Source: CAWFKS01 sp963816435
Lineage (GTDB): Bacteria; Pseudomonadota; Alphaproteobacteria; Rhizobiales; Rhizobiaceae
Direction: 5' to 3'
Length of the DNA stretch: 64,000 nucleotides
Assembly: GCA_963816435.1 (NCBI GenBank)
Contig: CAWFKS010000021.1
Coordinates: 1-64,000 of the forward strand
The first letter of the stretch is position 1. Each line of letters begins with the position of its first letter. A program made the position numbers and the translations under genes. Under the pieces are notes generated by a model. The model ran no database searches and was not told the DNA's origin. It saw only the letters and a program-made list of their open reading frames with translations. Shown piece after piece: positions 56,827 through 64,000 of the stretch.

Positions 56827-58578
56827 ATGAAGCCGCTCGCCGGCGCCCTCGCCCTTCTCGCGCTGGTCGCCGCATGGCCGGCCGCCGGACAGCAGGCCTC
56901 CGACGTGCTGGCGCCGGAACCGGCCACGGGCTTCGACGAACGCCAGCCCGTCCGTGCCAGCCACGAGATGGTGGTGACGGCCAATCCGCTCGCCACCAAG
57001 GCCGGGCTCGACGTGCTGAAGGCCGGCGGCACGGCAGCCGACGCGCTGGTGGCCGTGCAGGCGGTGCTCGGGCTGGTCGAGCCGCAATCGTCGGGCATCG
57101 GCGGCGGGGCGTTCCTGGTCTGGTACGACGGCGCCAGCGGCAAGTTGACGACGTTCGACGCGCGCGAGACCGCGCCCGCCGCGGCAACGCCTCGCCTCTT
57201 CCTCGATTCGGACGGCAATCCCCTGCCGTTTTCCACGGCGGTGATCGGCGGCCGCTCGGTCGGCGTGCCCGGGGTCGTGCGGCTGATGGAGCGCGTGCAG
57301 GGGGAATACGGCAGGAAGCTCTGGTCGGACCTGTTCAAGCCGGCGATCGCGCTGGCCCGCAACGGGTTCGAAGTCTCGCCGCGGCTGGCGGCGATGATCG
57401 ACGGCGACCGCGAGCGGCTGGCCGGACAGCCGGGCACGCACGCCTATTTCTTCGACGATGCCGGAGAGCCGCTGAAGGCCGGCACGCTGCTGAAGAACCC
57501 GGACTACGCCGAGACGCTGATGCTGCTCGCCTATGGCGGGGCGGACGAATTCTATGTCGGGTCGACCGCGGAAAAGATCGTCGACGCAGTGCGCGGCCAT
57601 CCGACGAACCCGGGCAAGCTGACGCTCGACGACCTGGCCGACTACCAGACGAAGGAGCGGCAGCCCGTCTGCGCGCCCTATCGGGGCTACGACGTCTGCG
57701 GGATGGGGCCGCCCTCCTCCGGCGCCCTGACGGTCGGGCAGATCCTCGGCATGGTGTCGCATTTCGACCTCGCGGGGCTCGGGCCCGACGATCCGCAGAG
57801 CTGGCGCATCATCGGCGATGCGACGCGCCTCGCCTTCGCCGACCGCGGCCGCTACATGGCCGACCGCGATTTCGTGGCGATGCCGGAAGGGCTGCTCGAT
57901 CCCGCCTATCTCGCCGACCGCGCGAAGCTGCTGCACCGGGCCACCGCACTCGGCGCGCAGGACGCCGCGCCCGGCGAGCCGCCATGGGAAAAGGCGGAGC
58001 TGAGGCTGACCGGCATCTCCCCCGAAATCCCCTCGACCTCGCATGTCGTCATCGTCGACAGGGACGGCAACGTCGCCTCGATGACGAGTTCCGTGGAGGG
58101 GCCGTTCGGCTCGCACCTGATGGTCGGCGGCTTCCTGCTCAACAACCAGCTGACCGATTTCTCCTTCCTGCCGGACCAGGGCGGCATGGCCGTCGCCAAC
58201 CGCGTGGAAGCCGGCAAGCGGCCGCGCTCGTCGATGTCGCCGACCATCGTGCTGAAGGACGGCAAGCCGGCCTTCGCCCTGGGTTCGCCCGGCGGCAGCT
58301 TCATCATCTCCTATGTCGCCAACGCGATCATCCGCATGATCGACTGGAAAATGGACATCCAGCAGGCGTTCGCGGCCCCGCATCTGATCGACAGGTTCGG
58401 CACCTACGACCTTGAAGAGGGAACCAGTGCCGAGGACATGGCAGACGATCTCGCCGCGCTCGGCTTCCGCACCGAGACGAAGGAGATGAACTCCGGCTAC
58501 AGCGGCGTCGCGTTCACGGCGGACGGGATGATCGGCGGCGTCGATCCCCGGCGCGAGGGGCTGGCGGCGGGCGACTGA
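56827..58578 (+). CDS. ggt: Gamma-glutamyltransferase
   Basis: Periplasmic Ntn hydrolase of 583 residues that cleaves glutathione. Signal peptide to about A-A-G-Q-Q-A. Self-cleavage threonine is in P-S-T-S-H-V-V-I-V-D, with upstream G-I-G-G-G-A-F-L-V and downstream V-E-G-P-F-G-S and G-S-P-G-G-S-F-I-I. Both subunits are complete. Starts one base after the lipB stop; possibly co-transcribed although the roles differ. Confidence 0.95.
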   Translation: MKPLAGALALLALVAAWPAAGQQASDVLAPEPATGFDERQPVRASHEMVVTANPLATKAGLDVLKAGGTAADALVAVQAVLGLVEPQSSGIGGGAFLVWYDGASGKLTTFDARETAPAAATPRLFLDSDGNPLPFSTAVIGGRSVGVPGVVRLMERVQGEYGRKLWSDLFKPAIALARNGFEVSPRLAAMIDGDRERLAGQPGTHAYFFDDAGEPLKAGTLLKNPDYAETLMLLAYGGADEFYVGSTAEKIVDAVRGHPTNPGKLTLDDLADYQTKERQPVCAPYRGYDVCGMGPPSSGALTVGQILGMVSHFDLAGLGPDDPQSWRIIGDATRLAFADRGRYMADRDFVAMPEGLLDPAYLADRAKLLHRATALGAQDAAPGEPPWEKAELRLTGISPEIPSTSHVVIVDRDGNVASMTSSVEGPFGSHLMVGGFLLNNQLTDFSFLPDQGGMAVANRVEAGKRPRSSMSPTIVLKDGKPAFALGSPGGSFIISYVANAIIRMIDWKMDIQQAFAAPHLIDRFGTYDLEEGTSAEDMADDLAALGFRTETKEMNSGYSGVAFTADGMIGGVDPRREGLAAGD

Positions 58579-58594
58579 GCCCCGTCGCGACAAT

Positions 58595-59857
58595 TCAGGC
58601 CAGGAAGCGCGCGGCGGCCCAAAGCACGCCGAGACCGTGAATGGCGAAGACCGCGACCAGCGCGGCGGCGACGGCAATGCGCTCGCGCCCGGAGATCGGC
58701 TTCAGCTCGTGGCGCGGCTTGACGCCGCTGCCGGCGGTCATGACGCTGAGGATGGCGAAAACCGCACCGGCAACCAGCAGCACCTCGACCGAAAAGCCCG
58801 CCTGCCAGCCGAGCCACAGGAACGCGGCGAGGATGGCGAAAGAGGCGAGCGAGAGCGTCCACGCCCCGTAGAAGACCTGGCGCAGCACCTGACCGCCATC
58901 GAACTTCCACACCGGAACGAGATTGGCGAGGTTGAACAGCGCGACGAGGCCCGCCAGCGTGGCGAGCAGCGTGGCAGCGCGCGCGTCGCCCGCCCTTTCG
59001 GCAGCGGAACTGGCCGAGATCGCGACCGGCACGAGGAAGGCCGAGAATCCGGCGCCCATCAGTGCGACGAAGGCGACCTCGAATCGGCTGTCGTATGGCC
59101 GGCCGCCGATCGCGATCCCGCCAAGCAGCGGGACGAAGATCATGCGCACCCGGCGGTGGCCCATGACGCGGAAGGCCGCGAGATGGCCGAGCTCGTGGAG
59201 ACCGACGACAAGGGTGAGCAGCGCGGCGGCGGCGAAGCCGCCGACGGTGAGGCCGAAGAACGGCCACAGGATGAAGGCCGACAGCGTCGCCAGCCCGAAC
59301 TGGGTGGCGGGATGCTCGAAAATGCCGCCCGCCCGATAATGGCCGGTCTCGACCCAGCGCTTCAGCTTGCCGATCTCGCGGCGCATCGCGAAGTAGCGGA
59401 AAACCAGGAAAGCGGCGCCGTTGTAGCGGTCGGTGCCGGTGAAGGTGACGCGGGTGCCGCCGCCCGGCGCGTCCGCCAGTTCGACACGCTCGCGAAAATG
59501 CACCCAGAACGCCGCGTCGAGCGAGGTGTCGTCGACGATGCGGCGCGAAAACGACGAAGCCGGCACCACGTCGTCGAAGCGGACGAGGCGCTCTATCGGC
59601 TTGCCGTCGCGCCCTTCCCAGGAGAGCGCCATACGCGCCAGGGCGGGATCGCCGTCGACCCGCTCGACGGCCACGAGCTGGCCGGACCAGCGGGCGTCGC
59701 TGCCGAACGGCCAGAGCGCTTCCCACAGCCGCTCACGCGACGCGGCGACGCGAGTCGACACCGAGACGGTGCGCAACCCGAGCGGCACGGCCATGAGAAG
59801 GAAGAGGATCGCCAGGTTGACCCCGACGAGAAAGGCGATCGTGAGCGGCGACAACAC
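58595..59857 (-). CDS. M50 site-2 protease-like protein with SRPBCC domain
   Basis: About 420 residues. An N-terminal membrane helix is followed by a START/SRPBCC-like domain (about 35-160: V-A-A-S-R-E-R-L-W-E-A-L-W-P-F and W-V-H-F-R-E-R-V-E-L) and then an M50 peptidase of about six segments with zinc motif H-E-L-G-H and the later W-K-F-D-G-G-Q-V-L-R. Such fusions are uncommon. Start unclear: GTG at 59857 or TTG at 59854 (GGAG upstream), or TTG at 59893. No peptide target is evident. Confidence 0.82.
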   Translation of the reverse strand: MLSPLTIAFLVGVNLAILFLLMAVPLGLRTVSVSTRVAASRERLWEALWPFGSDARWSGQLVAVERVDGDPALARMALSWEGRDGKPIERLVRFDDVVPASSFSRRIVDDTSLDAAFWVHFRERVELADAPGGGTRVTFTGTDRYNGAAFLVFRYFAMRREIGKLKRWVETGHYRAGGIFEHPATQFGLATLSAFILWPFFGLTVGGFAAAALLTLVVGLHELGHLAAFRVMGHRRVRMIFVPLLGGIAIGGRPYDSRFEVAFVALMGAGFSAFLVPVAISASSAAERAGDARAATLLATLAGLVALFNLANLVPVWKFDGGQVLRQVFYGAWTLSLASFAILAAFLWLGWQAGFSVEVLLVAGAVFAILSVMTAGSGVKPRHELKPISGRERIAVAAALVAVFAIHGLGVLWAAARFLA

Positions 59858-60055
59858 ATACTCCGCAGCCGGTCCTTGCGGCACTTGGCGCAAAGCCTAG
59901 GCCAGCGGCAACAAGAATTCGTTAACGAACATGCTCACATTCGCCGCGAGCCGCCTTCCCTCCGCCGGCCGCCGCCCGTTCGCGGCGGTCCGCAGTCTTG
60001 ATCTTCCTGATTCGCCCGAAAGATGCCCGCCATCGCAGGCACCGAAACGACGGCG
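59858..60055. other. Spacer between protease and microprotein genes
   Basis: About 200 bases of GC-rich sequence, including a TTCGTTAACGAA palindrome near 59910. It probably contains the protease promoter. No additional gene is visible. Confidence 0.4.
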
Positions 60056-60142
60056 CTAGAACGCGCCGATCCACATCGCCATGGTGACAATGAAAAGGCT
60101 GACACAGACCAGCGAAGCGACGTCCTGAACCATCTCGACCAT
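60056..60142 (-). CDS. 28-residue single-pass membrane microprotein
   Basis: A tiny open frame: M-V-E-M-V-Q-D-V-A-S-L-V-C-V, then S-L-F-I-V-T-M-A-M-W-I-G-A-F, stop TAG at 60058-60056. GGAG lies eight bases before the ATG at 60142. Residues 8-26 form a hydrophobic helix and two acidic residues sit in front of it. A likely -35 (TTGACT at 60202-60197) and a near-consensus LexA box (60179-60193) lie upstream. Caulobacter SidA, a 29-residue SOS-induced membrane division inhibitor, is similar in size and topology only. Confidence 0.6.
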   Translation of the reverse strand: MVEMVQDVASLVCVSLFIVTMAMWIGAF

Positions 60143-60178
60143 GGGAAGCTCTCCGTTTTCTCTTTATGTATGCAATTT

Positions 60179-60193
60179 GTTCCCGTTTTGTAT
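60179..60193. promoter_or_regulatory. Near-consensus SOS box upstream of the microprotein
   Basis: GTTC (60179-60182), seven bases, GTAT (60190-60193). Removing the A at 60192 would give GTTC-N7-GTTC exactly, and single extra bases are common in this sequence. It lies between the predicted -35 and -10 on the minus strand. Confidence 0.4.
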
Positions 60194-60303
60194 CAAAGTC
60201 AACAGCATAACGCGCAGCCAGGCATCCGAGCCGGGCGCTTCGGTTAACCGGAGGTAAACGGGAGTTCTAGGGAGAGGCGGAAAGCGGGCCGGTGAGGCCG
60301 CCG

Positions 60304-60987
60304 TCAGAGCGCCACGACGTGACCGCCGTCGAGCGTGACGCGACGGTCCATGCGCTCGGCCAGCTCATGGTTGTGGGTAGCGATCAGCGCCGACAGGCCG
60401 GACTGGCGCACGAGGGCTTCCAGTGCCTCGAACACGTAGGTGGCGGTGGTCGGGTCGAGATTGCCGGTCGGCTCGTCGGCGAGCAGGAGCTGCGGCGCGT
60501 TGGCGACGGCGCGGGCGATCGCCACGCGCTGCTGTTCGCCGCCGGACAATTCCGAGGGCCGGTGATCGCGGCGGGCGGCGATCTTCATGTAGTCGAGAAG
60601 CTGGGCGGCCCGGTCCTCGGCCTCGCGCCACGGCAGGCCGCGCACGAGCTGCGGGATCATGATGTTTTCGAGCGCCGTGAACTCGCCAAGCAGATGGTGG
60701 AACTGGTAGACGAAGCCGACCTCGTTGCGGCGGATCGCGGTGCGCTGCTCGTCGCTGAGCCGGCCGCAGGAGCGCCCCGACAGCACGATCTCGCCCGAAT
60801 CCGGCCGCTCCAGCAGGCCTGCAAGGTGCAGCAGCGTCGACTTGCCGGCGCCGGACGGCGCCACCAGCGCCACCATCTCGCCGGCCGCCAACGTGAAGTC
60901 GGCGCCGTCGAGCACGGTGAGCCTGCGCTCGCCCTGCAGGTAGTGCCGCTCGACCTGGTGCAGCTCCAGAACGGGAGTGTCGCTCAT
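60304..60987 (-). CDS. lolD: Lipoprotein-sorting ABC ATPase LolD
   Basis: ATP-binding subunit of 227 residues. Walker A A-P-S-G-A-G-K-S-T (43-51), signature L-S-G-G-E-Q-Q-R-V-A, Walker B L-L-L-A-D-E-P-T-G-N-L-D, H-loop A-T-H-N. It drives LolC/E to lift lipoproteins off the inner membrane. ATGA overlap with the permease gene. The A-P in Walker A replaces the commoner G-x, a tolerated change. Confidence 0.95.
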   Translation of the reverse strand: MSDTPVLELHQVERHYLQGERRLTVLDGADFTLAAGEMVALVAPSGAGKSTLLHLAGLLERPDSGEIVLSGRSCGRLSDEQRTAIRRNEVGFVYQFHHLLGEFTALENIMIPQLVRGLPWREAEDRAAQLLDYMKIAARRDHRPSELSGGEQQRVAIARAVANAPQLLLADEPTGNLDPTTATYVFEALEALVRQSGLSALIATHNHELAERMDRRVTLDGGHVVAL

Positions 60988-62300
60988 TCGTATCTCAGCG
61001 CCTCGACCGGATCGAGCCTGGCGGCCCGCCATGCGGGAAACAGCGTCGCCAGGAAGGACAGGCCCAGCGCCATGGCGATCACCGACAGCGTCTCGTCGGT
61101 TTCCATGCGGGCCGGAAGCTGGCTGAGGAAATAGAGTTCCGGATTGAAGATGGTGGTGCCCGACAGCCACGAGAAGAACTCGCGGATCAATTCGATGTTG
61201 AGGCACACAACGACGCCGAGCAGCACGCCGGCGAGCGTCCCGATGACGCCGATCGCGGCACCCGTCATCATGAAGATGCGCATGACCGCGCCGCGCGTCG
61301 CCCCCATGGTGCGCAGGATGGCGATGTCGTGGCTCTTGTCCTTCACCAGCATGACCAGGCCGGAGATGATGTTGAGGGCTGCGACCAGCACGATCAGGGT
61401 GAGGATCATGAACATGACGTTGCGCTCCACCTGCAGGGCGGAGAAGAAGCTCTGGTTCCGCTGGCGCCAGTCGGTCATGTAGATCTGGCGTTGCGCGGCG
61501 TCCTGCACCGGCCCTTCCATGGCGGCGACGTTGTCGGGATTGTCGAGGAACACCTCGATGCTCTGCACGCGGCCTTCCTGGTTGAAGAAGAGCTGCGCCT
61601 CGCTGAGCGGCATGAAGACGATGGAGGCATCGTATTCCGACATGCCGATCTCGAAGATGGCGCTGACCGGATAGGTCTTGACCCGCGGCGTGGTGCCGAA
61701 CGGCCCGACATCGCCCTCGGGCGAAACGAGCGTGATCGGGTCGCCGACCGCGAGGCCGAGATTCTGCGCCATGCGCGAGCCGATCGCCACCCCCTCGCCC
61801 GTGGCGAACCCGACCAGCGAGCCGGACAGGATGTGGTCGGCGACGAGCTTCATGTTGGTGAGGTCTTCGGCGCGCACGCCGCGAACCAGCGCGCCCGTGC
61901 CGGAGCCCGTGCTGCCGGACGCCAGGACCTGGCCCTCGATCAGCGGCAGCACGAACTTGACGCCCTTCACGCCGGCGATGCGCTTGGCGACCTCGTCGTA
62001 GTCGTCCAGCGGCCGGTCGACGGCCTGGACGATGATGTGGCCGTTGATGCCGAGGATGCGGTTCAAAAGTTCGGTGCGGAAGCCGTTCATCACCGCCATG
62101 ACGATGATCAGCGTGGCGACGCCCAGCATGATGCCGATGAAGGAGATCGAGGCGATGACCGAGATCACCGCCTCGCGCCGGCGCGAGCGCAGGTAGCGCC
62201 ACGCCATCATCCGTTCGAAACCGGAGAACGGGCCGGCGCCGTCGGTGCGCGGCGGCTGGCGCCCGGTCTCGGCGAGCGTGCCTGCTGGGGCTTCGCTCAT
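60984..62300 (-). CDS. Lipoprotein-releasing ABC permease LolC/E
   Basis: Membrane subunit of 438 residues with four segments: one near 50-72 and three in the last third, and a large periplasmic MacB-like domain between. Start of the family core R-Y-L-R-S-R-R-R-E-A-V-I-S-V-I-A-S-I-S. Alphaproteobacteria usually have one such permease as a homodimer. 28 bases downstream of proS and overlapped with lolD, giving a proS-lolC/E-lolD unit. Confidence 0.94.
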   Translation of the reverse strand: MSEAPAGTLAETGRQPPRTDGAGPFSGFERMMAWRYLRSRRREAVISVIASISFIGIMLGVATLIIVMAVMNGFRTELLNRILGINGHIIVQAVDRPLDDYDEVAKRIAGVKGVKFVLPLIEGQVLASGSTGSGTGALVRGVRAEDLTNMKLVADHILSGSLVGFATGEGVAIGSRMAQNLGLAVGDPITLVSPEGDVGPFGTTPRVKTYPVSAIFEIGMSEYDASIVFMPLSEAQLFFNQEGRVQSIEVFLDNPDNVAAMEGPVQDAAQRQIYMTDWRQRNQSFFSALQVERNVMFMILTLIVLVAALNIISGLVMLVKDKSHDIAILRTMGATRGAVMRIFMMTGAAIGVIGTLAGVLLGVVVCLNIELIREFFSWLSGTTIFNPELYFLSQLPARMETDETLSVIAMALGLSFLATLFPAWRAARLDPVEALRYE

Positions 62301-62328
62301 GCCGCGGGTCCGGACCTGCCGACGACGG

Positions 62329-63657
62329 TCATGCGCGCGCCTCGATCATGGAAAGCAGTTCGTCGATCTTCTTGACGTCGCGATCGCCGGTGGCACGGCG
62401 CTTGACCTCGACGGTGCCCTCGCCGACGCCGCGCGGGCCGACGATCACCTGCCAGGGCACGCCGATCAGGTCGGCGGTGGCGAACTTGGCGCCGGCGCGG
62501 TTGTCGGTGTCGTCGTAAAGAACCTCGCGGCCGGCCTTCTCATAGGCGGCAAGCAGCTTCTCGCAGGTCGAATCGCAGGCTTCGTCGCCGGGCTTCATGT
62601 TGACGAGCACGACATCGAAGGGCGCCACGGCGTCCGGCCAGATGATGCCGTTGTCGTCGTGGCTCGCCTCGATGATGGCGGCGACCAGCCGGGTCGGGCC
62701 GATGCCGTAGGAGCCCATGGAGACGAAATGCTCCTTGCCGTCGGGACCGGTGACGCTGGCGTTCATCGGCTTGGAATACTTGGTGCCGAAGTGGAAAATG
62801 TGGCCGACCTCGATGCCGCGCGCGGCGACCCGGTCGGCGTCGGCGATTTCCTTCCAGGCGTCCTCGTCGTGCATCTCGTCGGTGGCCGCGTAGGGCGCGG
62901 TCCAGTCGGCGACGATGCCGGCGATCTGGCCGTCGTTGGTGAAGTCGACGTCGGAACCGGGAACGGTGAGGCCGAGATAGTCACGATGGCAGAAGACCTC
63001 GCTCTCGCCGGTGTCGGCGAGAATGATGAACTCGTGGCTGAGGTCGCCGCCGATCGGGCCGGTGTCGGCGCGCATCGGGATCGCCTGAAGGCCCATGCGC
63101 GCGAAGGTGCGCAGATAGGACACGAACATGCGGTTGTAGGCGGCTTTCGCGCCCTCGTAGTCGAGGTCGAAGGAATAGGCGTCCTTCATCAGGAACTCGC
63201 GCGAACGCATGACGCCGAAGCGCGGCCGCACCTCGTCGCGGAACTTCCACTGGATGTGGTAGAGGTTCAGCGGCAGGTCCTTGTAGGACCTGACATACGA
63301 CCGGAAGATGTCGGTCACCATCTCCTCGTTGGTCGGCCCGTAGAGCATGTCGCGCTCGTGGCGGTCCTGGAGCCGCAGCATTTCCGGGCCGTAGGCGTCG
63401 TAGCGCCCGCTCTCGCGCCACAGCTCGGCCGACTGGATGGTCGGCATCAGGATCTCCAGCGCGCCGGCGCGATCCTGCTCCTCGCGGATGATGCGGTTGA
63501 CCTTGTCGAGCACGCGCTTGCCCAGCGGCAGCCAGGAGAAGCTGCCGGCCGCCTGCTGCCGCAGCATGCCGGCACGCAGCATCAGCCGGTGCGAGACGAT
63601 CTCGGCCTCGCGGGGATTCTCCTTGAGGATGGGCAGAAAGAAACGCGACAGACGCAT
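62329..63657 (-). CDS. proS: Prolyl-tRNA synthetase
   Basis: Class II synthetase of 442 residues, the short alphaproteobacterial form lacking the large editing insert. G-P-T-N-E-E-M-V-T-D motif, Y-H-I-Q-W-K-F-R-D-E-V-R-P-R-F-G motif 2, and G-I-G-P-T-R-L motif 3 are intact. Start at 63657 (M-R-L-S-R-F-F-L-P) is standard. Intact, unlike alaS. Confidence 0.97.
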   Translation of the reverse strand: MRLSRFFLPILKENPREAEIVSHRLMLRAGMLRQQAAGSFSWLPLGKRVLDKVNRIIREEQDRAGALEILMPTIQSAELWRESGRYDAYGPEMLRLQDRHERDMLYGPTNEEMVTDIFRSYVRSYKDLPLNLYHIQWKFRDEVRPRFGVMRSREFLMKDAYSFDLDYEGAKAAYNRMFVSYLRTFARMGLQAIPMRADTGPIGGDLSHEFIILADTGESEVFCHRDYLGLTVPGSDVDFTNDGQIAGIVADWTAPYAATDEMHDEDAWKEIADADRVAARGIEVGHIFHFGTKYSKPMNASVTGPDGKEHFVSMGSYGIGPTRLVAAIIEASHDDNGIIWPDAVAPFDVVLVNMKPGDEACDSTCEKLLAAYEKAGREVLYDDTDNRAGAKFATADLIGVPWQVIVGPRGVGEGTVEVKRRATGDRDVKKIDELLSMIEARA

Positions 63658-64000
63658 TCGTGAATTTCCGTGTAGGGCGGCTGGGAATCGGTGCAGCAGC
63701 GCCGAACGTGCTGCACGCGCTTCATAGCCATTTCATGACACGTTGGAAACCCGGCGGCTCGGCGGCCGGCAAGGCCGAAAAACGATTGGTCGAACGCTAG
63801 GCAGGAACTGCCGCGTCTTTGTGCAATGCAGCACACGATGCATGTCCTTTTGGAAACATTTTTCGTGACATCCTCGTGAACGTTGGTCTAATGTGCCCTC
63901 ATAAACGTGGGTGCGGGCCAATAAATCCGCACTCCTGCGCGGTCAAAGTCTTGGGAGGATGCGATCCTGGCGCGATAAGTCGCAGCCGCCGGAATACGGA
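63658..64000. other. Right-edge region upstream of proS
   Basis: About 340 bases. It should hold the proS promoter. Near the edge a GTGCGG/CCGCAC hairpin (63911-63932) and GGGAGG (63953-63958) lie before an ATG at 63959 that stays open to the window end (M-R-S-W-R-D-K-S-Q-P-P-E-Y-G). The ribosome site touches the ATG, so this may not be a true start. Confidence 0.35.

Overview
The window reads as a high-GC chromosomal stretch of an alphaproteobacterium in the Hyphomicrobiales, closest in style to the Phyllobacteriaceae (Mesorhizobium / Nitratireductor / Aquamicrobium relatives). Evidence: the order zeta-inhibitor <> purC-purS-purQ-purL-bolA-grxD, a short 442-residue ProS, a 205-residue S4 protein, an alphaproteobacterial SOS box (GTTC-N7-GTTC) upstream of recA, and dispersed palindromic repeats of the kind common between rhizobial genes. 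Nearly all of it is core or conserved accessory genome. No CRISPR array, transposase, integrase or phage block was seen; one short AT-rich patch (31.95-32.16 kb) before a tail-collar gene looks foreign.

Layout. 0-6.6 kb: SH3-domain secreted protein, aldo/keto reductase, MATE exporter, a small J-like protein, a DUF1176-like secreted protein, DUF1330 and a secreted hydrolase. 6.6-12.0 kb: a minus-strand cassette (flavin reductase, MoxR-like ATPase, CoxE-like VWA protein, split XdhC pair, molybdopterin-binding/MobA-like fusion) that looks like a maturation module for a molybdenum hydroxylase of the CODH/xanthine dehydrogenase family, without the enzyme itself. 12.2-19.2 kb: stand-alone amino-acid-type binding protein coupled to a NylC/DmpA-like peptidase, DUF2259, purB, VOC dioxygenase-like protein, RBBP9-type hydrolase, HpaI-type aldolase, F1-ATPase zeta inhibitor. 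19.5-25.3 kb: purine operon plus bolA and grxD. 25.4-36.2 kb: MFS exporter, ttcA, rpsD, cupredoxin-FTR1 iron uptake pair, trmJ-murI, TfoX-N protein, tail-collar protein, hydrolase, icd, DedA. 36.2-42.3 kb: alaS, a 1.6-kb repeat mosaic, recA with its SOS region, and a MerR regulator. 42.4-50.4 kb: ICMT and DUF1624 membrane proteins, aldo/keto reductase, GGDEF protein, OmpA lipoprotein, and mgtE-psuK-psuG. 50.6-55.7 kb: RND pump, fusion protein and DUF2892 protein divergent from a two-cysteine ArsR regulator. 55.7-64 kb: tRNA-Leu(GAG), lipB, gamma-glutamyltransferase, SRPBCC-M50 protease, a 28-residue membrane microprotein, lolD-lolC/E and proS.

How genes work together: purC, purS, purQ and purL (with purB upstream) cover FGAM synthesis and the SAICAR/adenylosuccinate steps; BolA and Grx4-type monothiol glutaredoxin are known Fe-S partners; PsuK/PsuG degrade pseudouridine; LolC/E-LolD sort lipoproteins; RND, fusion protein and DUF2892 probably form one regulon with the ArsR repressor.

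A caution for the reader: seven genes (purS, purL, ttcA, the tail-collar gene, the hydrolase at 32869-33768, alaS, and the DUF1624 gene) contain apparent single- or double-base insertions and no deletions. Several are normally essential. The uniform direction suggests uncorrected insertion errors in the sequence rather than gene decay, so these genes are described as the intact products they most likely encode.
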